From Onchocerca volvulus (lineage: Eukaryota; Nematoda; Chromadorea; Rhabditida; Onchocercidae), in NCBI GenBank assembly GCA_000499405.2, contig HG738140.1, positions 9,327,560-9,391,559 on the forward strand: a stretch of 64,000 nucleotides of DNA. The letters run 5' to 3'. The notes under the pieces were generated by a model. The model did not search any database. It had not been told where the DNA came from and saw only the letters and a list, made by a program, of their open reading frames with translations. Shown piece after piece: positions 13,026 to 27,517 of this stretch; within the stretch, counting starts at the first letter, position 1, and the number at the start of each line of letters is the position of its first letter. Both the position numbers and the translations under genes were made by a program.

Positions 13026-15793
13026 ATAATCTTAGGTTCATCATTTCCGAATGTGGTGTATTTTAGTATTAGAATTTATTTTCAAAACAGCAGAAACTTA
13101 CACTGCGAGTACGTATTACTTTTTTTTTCTTTTTTTTGCTTAGAAAACGAGGAAAGTGCTCATATTTATGCAAAATTTTCGCGTATATAATGAAGAAATT
13201 TGAATATTATGAATTGATGATTTAAGTGTTGATCAAAAATGATGCTTTTTAAATCGTTGCATTTACACTTGAGAGGAAATTATTAGATTCAGTATTAGTG
13301 ACACTCATATGATGAGACTGAAAAAAAAGTCTTTTTGAAGCAGCTGTAATCAATGAAAATGAAAATTAAATTCATCAATAAAAAAGCAAAGCATTAAGCA
13401 TTACGAAGTGATCTAATATTGTATTGCAAAAAAATGAATAATGTTGATTAGTTTTTTATAGATACAATTAAAATACGTGAAATTGGTTGGATTGCTTTGT
13501 TTATTCGAAAATATCATAATGAGAGAAGGCGCAACAGTTGAACTAATTAATTTTGTTCATTTCGAATATTGATTCGTGATGTTTAAATCATCCTAAACAT
13601 TCATTTTTGAAGAATTGAAAATGGCAGAATGTAATTTACGGATATCAAACATAATCAGCAATAACGATGCAATCAAAGTTATTTAAAAACACAAAAAAAG
13701 AGATCGCAAATTTTAAAAAAAGATTTAAATTGTGACTCAGTATTGAACGATTACATAGCATTCTGAATCTTAAAGTTGGGATTTAACTAAACTCTGTTTT
13801 TAATTGATATTTTTACTTTGGGATAAATATGAAATCTTGTTAGAATATTAGAAAAGTTTAGAAAGGATAGTCATGTAGGGTTTATTAATATATATGGAAG
13901 CGAGGGATAGGGAAGCAAATGGTAGAAGAAAATGAGTAGAACATGAGTTTAAACGCGTTCGTATATATCATATATTTAAAATAATATTTAATTAAAGAAA
14001 TCGAAATGTTTTCAAACGAAGTTGAAAACTTGTTTGTTATTCACCAATCGTATCTAGCTTCTGATTCAATACTATATCAACTTCAAATTTTCGGTTCACT
14101 CTATTTATTATAAATGTTAATTTCTGCGATAACGGTGAACCAATGCCGAATCATCGTGTTTATACGCCATCAGCTGGCTCGATGGATGCTCCATCGCCAT
14201 CTCTACCACCACCGGCATATTATCAAGCGCTATCACCAGGTTATCAGCCATCACCGCTGATTCGGCACAGTAGGCGGTGGACCAAGTCGAAATTAACATA
14301 TAGAATAAAGAAAGCAGACTGAAATTTGGTTACTCTATCCCATTAATTAAATTTTCCGTATTATTTAAATTTTCTGAATATCAAATTTAAAACCAGCAGT
14401 TGTGAAAAGAATTGCATGAGGATAAAAGCGGAGGATAAACATAACATTAATTAGCAGTTATAGTCTTCATCTTTGCATGTGGAATAGAATACATTATCGC
14501 AATAATTAGCAATTTTTTTCGTTCTTGATTATTCTGCAAAACTAGTAGCAATTCGATGTTCGATAAATATAGTCCGTTAAAACACGAAAATGGTAGAGAT
14601 GTCTGCAAAGTATACATCCGCTTTTGATGAAAGAGATACCGCGATGATATCTAAAAATTGTGGTTTGATGGACAGAAGCCGTGCTTGAAACAATTAATAT
14701 TGGATAAGGTGCCCGCCAGTCGGCAGAAATTGGAACAAAGACAGTCATTCAAGATGTCGTTTTCAATTCAGCAATTAAAATTTTTGAAGATGGATATATT
14801 CCTCTATCAAATGGTTGGTTATAAATTTTCTGAAGATTTTCTCTTTTTCCATTCAATTCACATTTCGCCCGAAAGAGTTCTTTGATTATTTCGTGATCCT
14901 TTTAACATAACTTTTCATTTTTAAAACGATTCTTCCTTCGCTTAGAAACCTTATTGCATTCTCCCTGATAGTTTTTCTGGATATCATGATTGAATTTTGA
15001 TAATCGACTTATATTAAAACTACAAATCTTGGAAATGACGCTAAATTTATATCATTAAATCAAAAGTAGATTTAATCATAAATAGAAACAATATTTACAT
15101 CTATGTTGTTGTCCAAGAAACGCTGATGATTTTAACTAGTTTTTATGTTAGTTAACTTTTCTCCCTTCTTGACCTTTTCCAATCACTTTTTTTTGAGATA
15201 ATTCTTCATTACCAGTTATGTTGTGTGGATTTATTTTCTGTGCAAATTTCTTGAAGAGACAATTGAAAGCATTCGATTAGAAATTTTCAAAATGCAAAAG
15301 AAATGATTCAGGGAAAATTTCTTTCGTTAAAAAATTTGCATAAGAACTGAATGAATGAATGCAGGTTGCTCATTTTTTAATTTTATCCGAAAAACAAGAT
15401 GAGATTTCATTTTTGATTGATATTTATTAACAAAGAAAAATTATCATCGTGTTAACTTACTATTTCCAATTGCAAAAAATGTAGGTAATTGGGTCGATGC
15501 TTCCTCCGACATGGGTACGCCCCAAATGAATGATCAACAATTTATTTGATTTTTTTTTTCAAATTTACACGAAATTTAAGTAGGGTGTCTCCTTATTTGT
15601 CAGAAATTAGAATTAGATAAACTTACTAAAATGATTTCTTTAATAATTTTTGAATTTTTCTGAACTTTTAAAACTTTTAAATTTTATGAACTTTTTTCTT
15701 CCGTCAGAATCTTTATTATGATTTGACAGCCTTCTGATTCCGCATATGTTTTTCAATTTATAGTTTATTAACTTCACACTGGCATTACCAGAG
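13026..15793. other. Intergenic region between CAAP1-like gene and collagen
   Basis: Mostly AT-rich. Two short patches of higher GC occur: 14,117-14,322, open on both strands, and about 14,560-14,760, where every frame is soon broken. The collagen promoter must lie in the right part. Nothing else could be supported. Confidence 0.5.
14143..14322 (+). CDS. Possible 59-aa Pro/Tyr-rich open frame, unrecognised
   Basis: The plus strand is open from about 14,067 to a TGA at 14,320, with the first ATG at 14,143. The product is Pro/Ser/Tyr-rich (SLPPPAYYQALSPGYQPSP, containing a PPxY-type motif) and ends in a basic stretch, RRWTKSKLTYRIKK. No acceptor lies inside the open part, so it would have to be a single-exon peptide. 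The opposite strand also has a 60-aa open frame over nearly the same bases. Either strand, or neither, may be coding; the raised GC is the only further support. Confidence 0.2.
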   Translation: MPNHRVYTPSAGSMDAPSPSLPPPAYYQALSPGYQPSPLIRHSRRWTKSKLTYRIKKAD

Positions 15794-17882
<2,089 letters not shown>

Positions 17883-20229
17883 ACAGAATTGATAGTAATC
17901 TCTTACAACTTAATGTGAGATCAGATAATTTATATCTATATCTTGCTCAAATACCTCTTGTTAACTTCCTACTGAGAAATCTTTCATCTTTTTTTTTTTT
18001 TTTTTTTTGAATAATGTCTTTTGCTAAGTCCTCAACTTTTTAATCACAGTTCCAGGTAATCTTACCGTCTCAGTCATTATTACCTTGATTGTTATAATGT
18101 TTGAAATGTATGGTAGCTTAGATTTCATTGCTGTCGATCTGTTTCCAGTGAAAAATTTTATATTTTAATTGTGTCCTAAAGAAATTTCCGAGATGAACTC
18201 TTTTATTTCTACCTCTCTTTCAAAGGCAATATATTTAAATCAATAACGATTGAGGCATTATCATAAATGATAGCTAATTTCGTACCGAATATCATAGCAA
18301 AAACAGTTTCAAAAGTTTAGAGAATTTTTAAAATTATGAAAAAATATGGATATAGGTATTTTCTGATAAAAGCTGACTGGAATACAAATGTATTAAAATC
18401 AGTAATAATAAATTATTATATGCTTGCAGGGCCATAGTACTCCTCATATAAAGTTTGCAGATCAACTTTCTTCTTTTTTGTTTGTGAAAATTTGTTTTAA
18501 AAAATACTTCAACTACTTTATGTTGAATTTTACTCATTTTTAGTAATCGAGATTTCGAAATTTATAAGGTAAAGAAAAAAAAAAAAAAGATGCATTTGAT
18601 ATTCATATGGATGATATTCGTTCTGCCATTGTTAAAAATTGAAACATTATGAAGAACAAATTCCAAATTCTTTTTGGATTTGGAATGATTTAGACAAGTT
18701 TATTGCTGATGAAAAGATGATAAACTTTACTGACCTATTTAGATAAATCATTGTTCTAAAATGATAGACATCTATTAGTGTTCATTTCTGACATATAGTA
18801 ACGATTGTAGTGTCATAAATATATTCGCAAATTGTAGTACAAAAACTGTTGTCAAGTTTTGCTTGGTTTAAATTTGATTAAATCTGTAAAAATGATTTAA
18901 ATAAATGAAGTGTCTAGTGCTCTAAAAAAATATATTCAGGAATGATTGAAATTTGATTACTGGCATTTTCAAAAGATTTAGTTCTTATATTATCAAAAAA
19001 TCAAAAATGTTCAAGTTCAATTTTTTGAAGTAATTTCAAGTGATAGATTGCTTATATCCTATAGAAACTGCTTTAAAACAAAAGAAAGAGATTTTGATCT
19101 CACTGCTTCACACTATGTACTGAAAAGGGCCGTGTTTTAATGAGACAAAGGCCCTATTGCTTTGTTAAATCTGGTGTCCGCAATTTTCGATTCAAATATA
19201 AACGTCTGCTCAATTTGATTATCCAGTGATCAGTTTGCTTGGATATTCTCTCATAATTACCATCCCTTTTTCTTTATTGTATTTAAGGAAAAGAATCCAT
19301 TTTTTTAATAGAGTTCATTACGCGCTGTCTTTAAATGACATTTGGAAAAAAAACTCATTAAGCCATCATACATGCTCATATCATTAAATGTTAACCACTC
19401 ATCTACATGTCTGTGATATTATTTAACGCGATATCTGCACACTGCTTAGCATTGATTAACAAGCTGCTTTGCCAGAATAAATTTAATTTCTATTCCTCCT
19501 TATTAACACATATATGCTTAACTGAGGGAAGATACCATGGTATTATTATTGTGTATAAACATTGGATTGTTTATAAACCACTAAACTTTCGAATATACAA
19601 TGACAAACTTTTGAAATGATATAATACAGACAGTTGGGTGACACAGTGACAGAAGCATGTACAATCCTTTCATTCGTCGCAACGTTATCGAGCGTTCATC
19701 GTCGATTATGAACCATTTCTTCATCCTTTTCTTTCGCTGTGTGCTCTTTTTCCACATCTTTATTGTTCAGTGCTATTTGTTCTTTGAAATTTCAGCAGTT
19801 TCAAAATAACGATTGCATTGCTGCTTAGCCCAGCATATACTGTGATAAAAAGCAATGTTCCCATTTGCTTTTTGAAGTAGCAGTACGTCACTTTATCATC
19901 CGTTGTTTCAGAATTCCTGTAAAATTCAAAACTCATTAATTTTGTGTGACAGTCTTATCGTAGAAAATAAATAACAACAAAAATACATAGAAGATGAGAA
20001 AATTAAAATTTGGAACAATTATTTTTGCTAAATTTAAGCAATGGTTCTATACGACGAACTTTAGATATTGTAAAATTTATTCCTTCAAATACTATTTATT
20101 TCAGTTTTGCTTGTATATTTGACGTTCTTCCTCCTTGAAACTGTCAAAGTTTTTTTGAAACATCTGTGAAACTATCTTCTCATATACATCTTCATTTTGT
20201 CATCATTCCTTCAGTTGTCTTTTCAGTCG
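17883..20229. other. Intergenic region, collagen to TDP-43-NTD-like gene
   Basis: AT-rich spacer with a poly-T run at 17,991-18,008. Nothing coding was recognised; an open frame at 19,407-19,619 has no features. The end (20,220-20,229) has a TTTTCAG acceptor 3 nt before the next ATG, suggesting trans-splicing of the downstream gene. Confidence 0.55.
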
Positions 20230-23200
20230 ATGGAAAATAAACCAGAAAATGGTAAGTATTGTTTTTGAATAATACAGAATTAGTTTTTGCTTAATTATTT
20301 TATTTTAAATTAGATTATTAAAACAGGTTTCGTTTTTTACATTCACAAAGACTTAGTCTAAACACTGCATCTTTTATGTTTCTGGCATGTTTCTTTTCTC
20401 TAACGATATTGAAGCTCAGATTTCATGTAGATGTTCGACTCACGTTACGTATTTACGTGGAACCAGTAGAGGTGGAATTGGATCAGGAGGGCGTCATCTT
20501 AATCACAACTCTTCAATCTGCTTTACCCGGTGCATTTGGTCTGTATTTCTATGAAAACGACTGTAGAGCATCACTGAGATTCGACGGTAACAAGCTGCTA
20601 CCACCACGCGGTGGTTGGAAAAATCGGAAATATTACGCTTCACTAGGTAAGTTTTTGGTATATGCATAGTTGGTAGAAAGATCAGAATCGACCAATAGTT
20701 TTCAAAACTATGCTTATATTAGGAACTCCTAATTTCTATTTTTGATTTTATTTCATTTCGCCTAATCAAGAAACTTTGCAAATATTTATTTCACTTACAT
20801 TGCATAGCTTATATGTTCATCTAGTCTAATTTTTCTTTCATTTTTAATTGGGATAAGTATTGGAGGCTCAAATTACTTGACTAAAATCATTGTCAAAGAA
20901 ATAATTCTGTTTTTCCTTCCTTAAATTTTCATTAGAAATTTAAGGAAGGAAAAAAATTTCTTTTCTCTTTTATCATGATTATAATTTTCCTCTACAACTT
21001 TGTTTTTACCATTTTCCATAACTAATTTATGACAGTAAGCCACAACAGTAACATTCATTAGTATTCCCCATTTTCTTTCTGAAATACAGTGCTGTAGGTC
21101 AATTAATATTGTCCTTTTCAAGTTAAAAATTATGAAATCAAGAACTTGTAAAATACTATCTAAAGTCTTCTGCTGCTTAACTACTGATACTAATAATTTG
21201 CGTGATTCTTACCTTTCTTTATTGACAGTAAATGTGGGCTTGTTATTTCTTCTGCTTTACCCCAATTTAAAAAAAAAAAAAAAAAAAAAAAGCATCCAAA
21301 AACACTGACTATTTGAGAGGCAATATTCCTTTATTCTGGAATTATAACTATTCTCGAACTTGTTGTTTAAGAAGAGTGATTCAAGACGCAGCATGAAAGT
21401 TTTGCGAACTATTTCTGCAAATTGAATAAGCTATGGCTATTCTCCAGATCTAGTTATTATAGTTCCAGTTGAGAAAAATTTTGAAGTGATTCATAACAAT
21501 TTTCACTCTGATTTTGACATTCCATTTAGAATATTATAGAAATGCAAGAAAGTTTTCATTAGTTTTTATTTTATTAATATAATAATAATTTTGAAAATCC
21601 AGAAGTCCAGAAAAGTGTGAAAACAAAACTTGCAGATACTTGTTTTAGGATGCCGAACGTTCGATTATCCATTTGGAAGTTATGCAAATGCTACGAAACA
21701 GTTTGAACGCTCAGTAAATAGCATACAACGTCTCTTGGCTAATCAAAAATTATTCGGTAGTTTCATTAAGTTGCTGAATAAAATAGATATTGCTATAAAT
21801 AATTTAAATGCTAATTGTGGAACTTTTTACACCTCTTCAGTCAGAAACTGATACTCAGTATACAAGCAGTGCAATTAGCCAGGCGAGAAAATTTCTGAGA
21901 GACACACTTGTCAGAACTGGTGATTGACACTTCTCAAACATGAAAAAAAAGAAAAAACTTGTGGATTTTGGGCACTATTTTAAATTTTACAAATAAAGCT
22001 ATATTCAACTGCTCTTAGTTGTTAATGGAATATTTATAACTATGTAGAAGTAAAAAGTTTTTTTTCAAAAAGAAAAAAAAACGTTAGAGTATTAAATTAT
22101 GGATAAGAATTATCAAATTGAAACCTGATAAAAATCTGACCTGAAAAGTGACACGCTGATGAATAATGAATTGATTATTTATAGTTGAATCATGAGAATC
22201 TGCAGTAGTGATGACTACTTATCAATAAGAAAAAAAAAAAATCTTTTCGTGTCGATAACTACCATGGATAGTTGCTGATTCATTTTTAGATTATTAAAAA
22301 ATCTCACTTTTAGATAATAATTTCGTAAAAAGAGATTTTATAACCTCAGGAAGACGAAAAGCAGCTCAGCAAGATTCCTCTCTCGTTCATGCTAAAATCG
22401 AAAACATGCAACAGCTATTAACTTCCTCTGTAGTAAGTCAGAAAACTCCAATTATTAAAAGCTTTTATGAACTGAAAATTTTGGAAATTTCGTGAAAACT
22501 TTTGTTTTGAACGAAGATTTATTTTAACAGAAACACAATATTTCGGAAAGAGTTGGAACAACAGATAATAAACAGACACCACTAGAACAGCAATTCGTTG
22601 AGCTGGCGAGAATTTCAACGTCTAAAGATTCAATTATTGAGCAACAGCATGCTGATATTAAAATTGCTAACGAAAAGTTGGAGCAAAAGGAAAGGTTTAA
22701 ATTTATTTATTTAATAAATCAATCCAATCGTCAACAAATTTGCATTTTTTTAACAATTTTTAACATTTGTTTCAATTTCTTGAAAACTTTTAATGCATTC
22801 TTCTTTTTACTCCTTATATTTTCAAAAATGGATTGAAGACCGAGTCTGAAACTAATACTACATATGAAATTTCTGAAGAGAACTTGCAATATAGAGAGCA
22901 TGAAATGAGCAATATCGAATTAGCTTGTTGATTTAAATGGAGTAAATATTGTACCATATATTTTTACTTCTGAGAAAGTAAATGAAGAACAAGAAGAATT
23001 GTGCAACGCTTGCAGGTCAATGAAAAGCTTGCAGGAGGGCTTGTCGAAATTGATGGAAAGCTGTGGTGTAAAGGAGAAAGAATTAGCTTTTTTACGTGGC
23101 TTAAATCAAGACCAGAAATTTATGCACAAAAAGGTGATTAATGAGTCTTTTGCTTTGCTACCAATTTTTTGATCAACGATTAATTAACTGACAGTATATC

Positions 23201-25357
23201 TGATTTTCAGAATTAATCAACCATGTTCTGTCTATTTGAATCATCTGAAGTTAAAATTAATTTGACAAATAATGGATGTTATTATTGCAAAGACAATAAT
23301 AGCAAATATAAGAATATTAATAGTAATTTATCTTAGGTTAATGAACTTGAAAACAGACTAATGGATCGCGAAAAAGTTATCGCTGCTCAGAAGAAAGAAA
23401 TCGAATTTCTTGTTAGGAAGTAAGCGTTCTTTATTTTAATTGTCTGTGAGGTGCTCAAAAATAAACTGATAATAATGAATTGAGGGTCGCCATACTAAGT
23501 ATCGAACAGTTTCCATCTCAAAAATTATCCAATCCGAGTACGTCTTTGGGATTGGCTAACGGAACGACTGTCAAAGCATTTGAATCTGTAAAGGATGACA
23601 GTGATCAAAATGACAAGGAAGCAGAGGTTTGTTCCTAGATAGAAGATATATAACATGAAATATTTCATATGTGTTAGAATCCTTGAAACAAATTATTCAC
23701 TTTCTTGTTATACAGTTCAGTCATTGGAATTTTTTTTGAATCTCTGATGAAGAAAATTTATGTATCAATTAAGGGGATATTAAAGAGGATTTTAAATTAA
23801 AACACTGTTTTTCGAAATTTGTTTTCATCCTTAGAATCCCTTCTCGGAAAAAATTAAATTTCAAAAGATCTAATTAGGAAAAAAAAAAAAGTTTCACTTT
23901 TTTAGGCCAAAAACTGCTGCTCTTTTTTGAATGAAATTTTAACTTCTGGTTATTATATTTGATCTTTGAGAACTTCGTTATTAGAACTTTGAATTCCTCA
24001 TTAAAATGAAACTCAAACCATAAATTGGAGCTTTCAAAAAAATTCATCAACTAATTTAAGTTAAGAACATGAAAAAGAAACATTTTTTTCTTTTTTTGTT
24101 GGGGAAATATACGAAGTTCAGAACGCAGAGAATAGGAAAATGAGGAACTGTCTTTGTATTCAATTTTATTGAGGACTTGAGATGATAAATTTCACTGGTC
24201 TAAGAATCACTTCAGGGATTTTTCATATCTATAGAAATTGTAAATAGGAAATTTGATAGTTTGGTATTTTAAGGTAATTTTATTGATAGATCTTTTGCAG
24301 GCTGATTCTTAGAGCAGTGAAATTCGATTTAAATTCCCTCTACTTATTACTAAAAATATTGATTAGTACTGGGAAATTATCTAGAAGTAAGTTTTCTTTA
24401 TATTCTACAAAAAATAACCAATTTCTTCGTCAATAAGATACTTCTTGAGGAAGTTATGGAGAACATAGAAGGTGTGACGAAGTCCCTAATTTCTGAGTTT
24501 AGTTTTAATTTTTCTATTAAATTTTCGAATTTTTCTATAAATTTTGCAGTATGCTAAGATGACCACTGAAGAATTGGTCAATGTATTGGCTCGAATAAAG
24601 ACTCGAAACGAACAGTTAGAAAATGAATTGAATGTAGCGAAGGAAAAATATCAACAACTAAGTGAAATTTACATTGCTGTAATGGCCGAAAATACGAAAT
24701 TGATGGCTCAATTAGTGCAGTTATGAGTTCAACAAGATATTTTCTATTTTTAACGAAGTATTCTGTAAAGAAGCAAAATCTTCAAATTTAAAAAGTCTCA
24801 GTTTAAGAAAGATGAGGAAAAGGAAAGAGGATATAAAAATCAAATTTCCACTTATGTATAATTTAATAAGATAATTTATTAGGATAGAAAAGTTAATAAT
24901 TACTATTAACTCAGGGAACAAGAAGAAACGACAAAAATTATCATCAAGAAAGGATCATGCAGTGCTACAGACATTACTGCAGGAGATGAAAGCAAATGGA
25001 CTCCTGAGGTAGAAAAAAAAATTTTTGAAATTTAAGACAATTATGATTGTTTGACTATGTAAATCTGTAAATTTTTTCAGCACAGCAGAAAGCTATAAAT
25101 TTTTTTTTTATTCGAAAGAGTAGTGGGAGTAAAAATAAAATTAATGTGGATTTGATTGATTTGAACTAAATTAATTTCTTTGGTCTTTAAATTCAGGAAA
25201 CTTAATTTCTGAATTGCAGCATTTGATCGCATTGAAACAAGATTTGGCTGTAAGCGAAAAGCGTGTTGCGAAATTGATATATATGATAAATGCTTTGACG
25301 AAATCTGACGGTGGCGAAACGTCAATAGCGCAAGATGATTTGTTTAATCCTCTTTAA
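20230..25357 (+). CDS. TDP-43-type N-terminal domain + coiled-coil protein (no RRMs)
   Basis: Thirteen exons: 20230-20251, 20431-20646, 21649-21756, 21845-21919, 22314-22432, 22531-22694, 22839-22926, 22979-23133, 23337-23419, 23485-23626, 24550-24719, 24915-25008, 25220-25357; about 523 aa. Residues about 17-80 resemble the TDP-43 N-terminal oligomerisation domain: EPVEVELDQEGVILITTL, then PGAFGLYFY and GGWKNRKYY, at the spacing of human EPIEI...PGACGL...AGWGN. No RRM or Gly-rich tail follows. The rest is predicted coiled coil (for example EQQFVELARISTSKDSIIEQ, ENRLMDREKVIAAQKKEIEF and LENELNVAKEKYQQLSE). A role as a self-assembling scaffold is inference. All junctions keep phase except 22694/22839, where a micro-exon or sequence error is needed. 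The start is supported by a TTTTCAG acceptor 3 nt upstream. A poly-A signal AATAAA is at 25,657. This is not the worm TDP-43 orthologue proper. Confidence 0.75.
20910..20954. repeat. Perfect 19-bp hairpin
   Basis: TTTTTCCTTCCTTAAATTT (20910-20928) and its exact complement (20936-20954) flank a 7-nt loop, within the second intron of the TDP-43-NTD-like gene. Confidence 0.9.
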
Positions 25358-26089
25358 TGACTAGTAAAATTTTTTTTAAATTTTCGTGACAATATTATGA
25401 TTACTTGCATAATTCCAACTCCACTTTTTTTTTTTTTTTACTGTTGTTTTATGTAGTGAAAATCGTGGAAGTATTATTGAAATTTTTTATAATGAAATTT
25501 ATAGTGAAGGATCTCTTCAAAATAGTTTTAATAAAAAAGAATTTCCAGTTCAATCTATATAAGCAAAAGAAAAATTACGAAAGTGGATTTTTTCTGTCTT
25601 ATAATTCCAGTAACAATCTTTAAAGAATCTGACTTCAATGTTTATTTTATGATTTTAATAAATGGGTTAAATAAAATTTCGAATTATCCTTATTTATTAT
25701 TATTGTATAATTGAGTTCTCATCGCAATACTTCGATAGTCTGATATTGTTTTTGAATGCTAGAAAAATATTACTATTGAAATGACTGCTTAAACTGAATA
25801 AAAAAAGGCATTGATTTTAAATGTTTTTTTTTTCGAATAAATTTCATAAGATCTTATGCAAATTATGCGGTGGATATTTTTTCCATGCCACTACTATTTC
25901 GGCTGCTCACAAAACAGCCTGGATTTTCTTTGCGTCAATTTTCATTTCTTTTCTAGTTTTGTTAACTAGATACTTTAATTTCATGTGAATGTTTGTGACA
26001 TGAGAAAATCTAAGATGCAATGAAGTATAGTTTTTAAATTTCAGCATCACTTTAGTTTTTTTTTTTTTCAAATTATAAATTTATGCAGC
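25358..26089. other. Intergenic region, TDP-43-NTD-like gene to small CaaX candidate
   Basis: AT-rich 3' flank. AATAAA at 25,657 is a plausible poly-A signal for the upstream gene. Nothing else recognised. Confidence 0.5.
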
Positions 26090-26567
26090 ATGTTAGCTTC
26101 CAAGAATGGTGAGGAAAACAAACAGCTCTATATCGCTTTTCATATATGAAGTAGGCATGCAACGTTCAGTTGATTTGTGACTGATGTGGTTGTTTTTAGA
26201 TTAATAGATGCGATTGGAATAAGAAATATGATGAAATGCTCTTTTGATCAGATGGTTACAAAGATTGTAGTCTGATTATTTTCAGTACGCTTCATATATA
26301 AATATCTTAAATGCTATTTAAACGAAGTAGACAGTTGGATGAAATAATATTTAATAAAATCGTTCAAATCCTCATATAAGGCAAATATCTTTTTTTATGA
26401 AATTTCGGATGCTATTATAGCTAAAACTGTTTAAAGGAATTGCCTTTCTGAAAACTTATTTTGCTATTTTGCTTGCACGCATTTGTTGATTTGGAAGCTG
26501 ATTGCAAAAGCATGGTTTTATTTGTTTGATATTTAAAAATGGATGGAATTAGTGGAAAAATCAAAAT

Positions 26568-26612
<45 letters not shown>

Positions 26613-27103
26613 TTTTTATCTGTTTTCCTTAAGGATTGGCTTCCCGTATTTATTTTAATGCATATAAACTAGTCTTTTGGACTTCATATTTTAAATTTTG
26701 CTAAGAATCTAGGTAATAAGCATTCTGGTGTTATATAAGATTTTATCAAAAATCGTTTTTGAAATTTTATAGACTTCTTAATAATTTGAGATAAAACACG
26801 CGAGAATCATTCATATGAGACGAATTCTTTTCCTAAATCGTATAAATTATAATTTGAAGTCATAATTGACTTGTATTTTAATTTTTCAAATTTTTGCATT
26901 ATTTGCTTAAAAAACTCTGATTAATATGTGTAATTTTTTTATTTATCCGATCTTCAAATGCAGATCAGAGCGATATCAAAATGCTGGAGGCATGTGGTTC
27001 CACACACTACAACGAAAATTCCTGCAAAAATAATGATTTCAACAAAATTATTAAATCTCAACGTATCCGTCATGTCAAAAGTACAAGTTGTGTCTTAGTG
27101 TAA
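26090..27103 (+). CDS. Candidate two-exon 52-aa protein with C-terminal CaaX box
   Basis: Exon 1 (26090-26108) encodes MLASKN plus one base, ending at a GTGAGG donor. Exon 2 (26964-27103) follows an ATGCAG acceptor and stays in phase for 46 codons to TAA. The product is Asn/Ser/Lys-rich, has a basic stretch (KIIKSQRIRHVK) and ends STSCVLV, a Cys-aliphatic-aliphatic-X pattern of the kind prenylated in Ras-like and G-gamma proteins. It does not resemble either family otherwise. A TTTATGCAG acceptor ends one base before the ATG, as for splice-leader addition. The 855-bp intron contains a 42-T run. Chance origin is possible because exon 2 is short; no homologue is recognised. Confidence 0.35.
26570..26611. 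repeat. Poly-T tract of about 42 bases
   Basis: Uninterrupted T homopolymer in an intron of the small CaaX candidate. Its exact length may be affected by sequencing. Confidence 0.9.
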
Positions 27104-27517
27104 GCACCATTTTCATTGACTATTGAGATTCAGAACTTAAGATCTTAAAACAAAGCTTTGCAAAATTCTAAAAATTGATCATAACTATTCTGCTCTGGCT
27201 TTCATCAAAACAGCATACCTGTCAGCTCTTTATATAATTGACAGTACGTCACCTTATTGCTCTACTTTTTATGCTCGAATATAGTTTTTGAATTCATGTC
27301 AATCAGTTCAGTACGATATTATCATTTCTTTTCTAGCTAACGAAGAAAATTTAAAAATTCAATTTTACTACCGAACTTTTCATAGATTAATATCAGCATT
27401 TCAAAAAAAAAAAAAAAATGACAAATCAATTAGTGAACTATTTTCTACTGCTATTTCTTTAAAGGAAGAGATCTTTTCAATAAATATCTACAGAAATCAA
27501 TGATTAATACAAATATA

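Noticed and set aside
14542..14885. Small open frames on both strands around 14.6-14.9 kb
   Set aside because: Each frame is broken within about 70 codons and none links to a neighbour; perhaps an old pseudogene but not identifiable.
19407..19619. 70-codon open frame between the collagen and TDP-43-NTD-like genes
   Set aside because: No recognisable features and no splice context.
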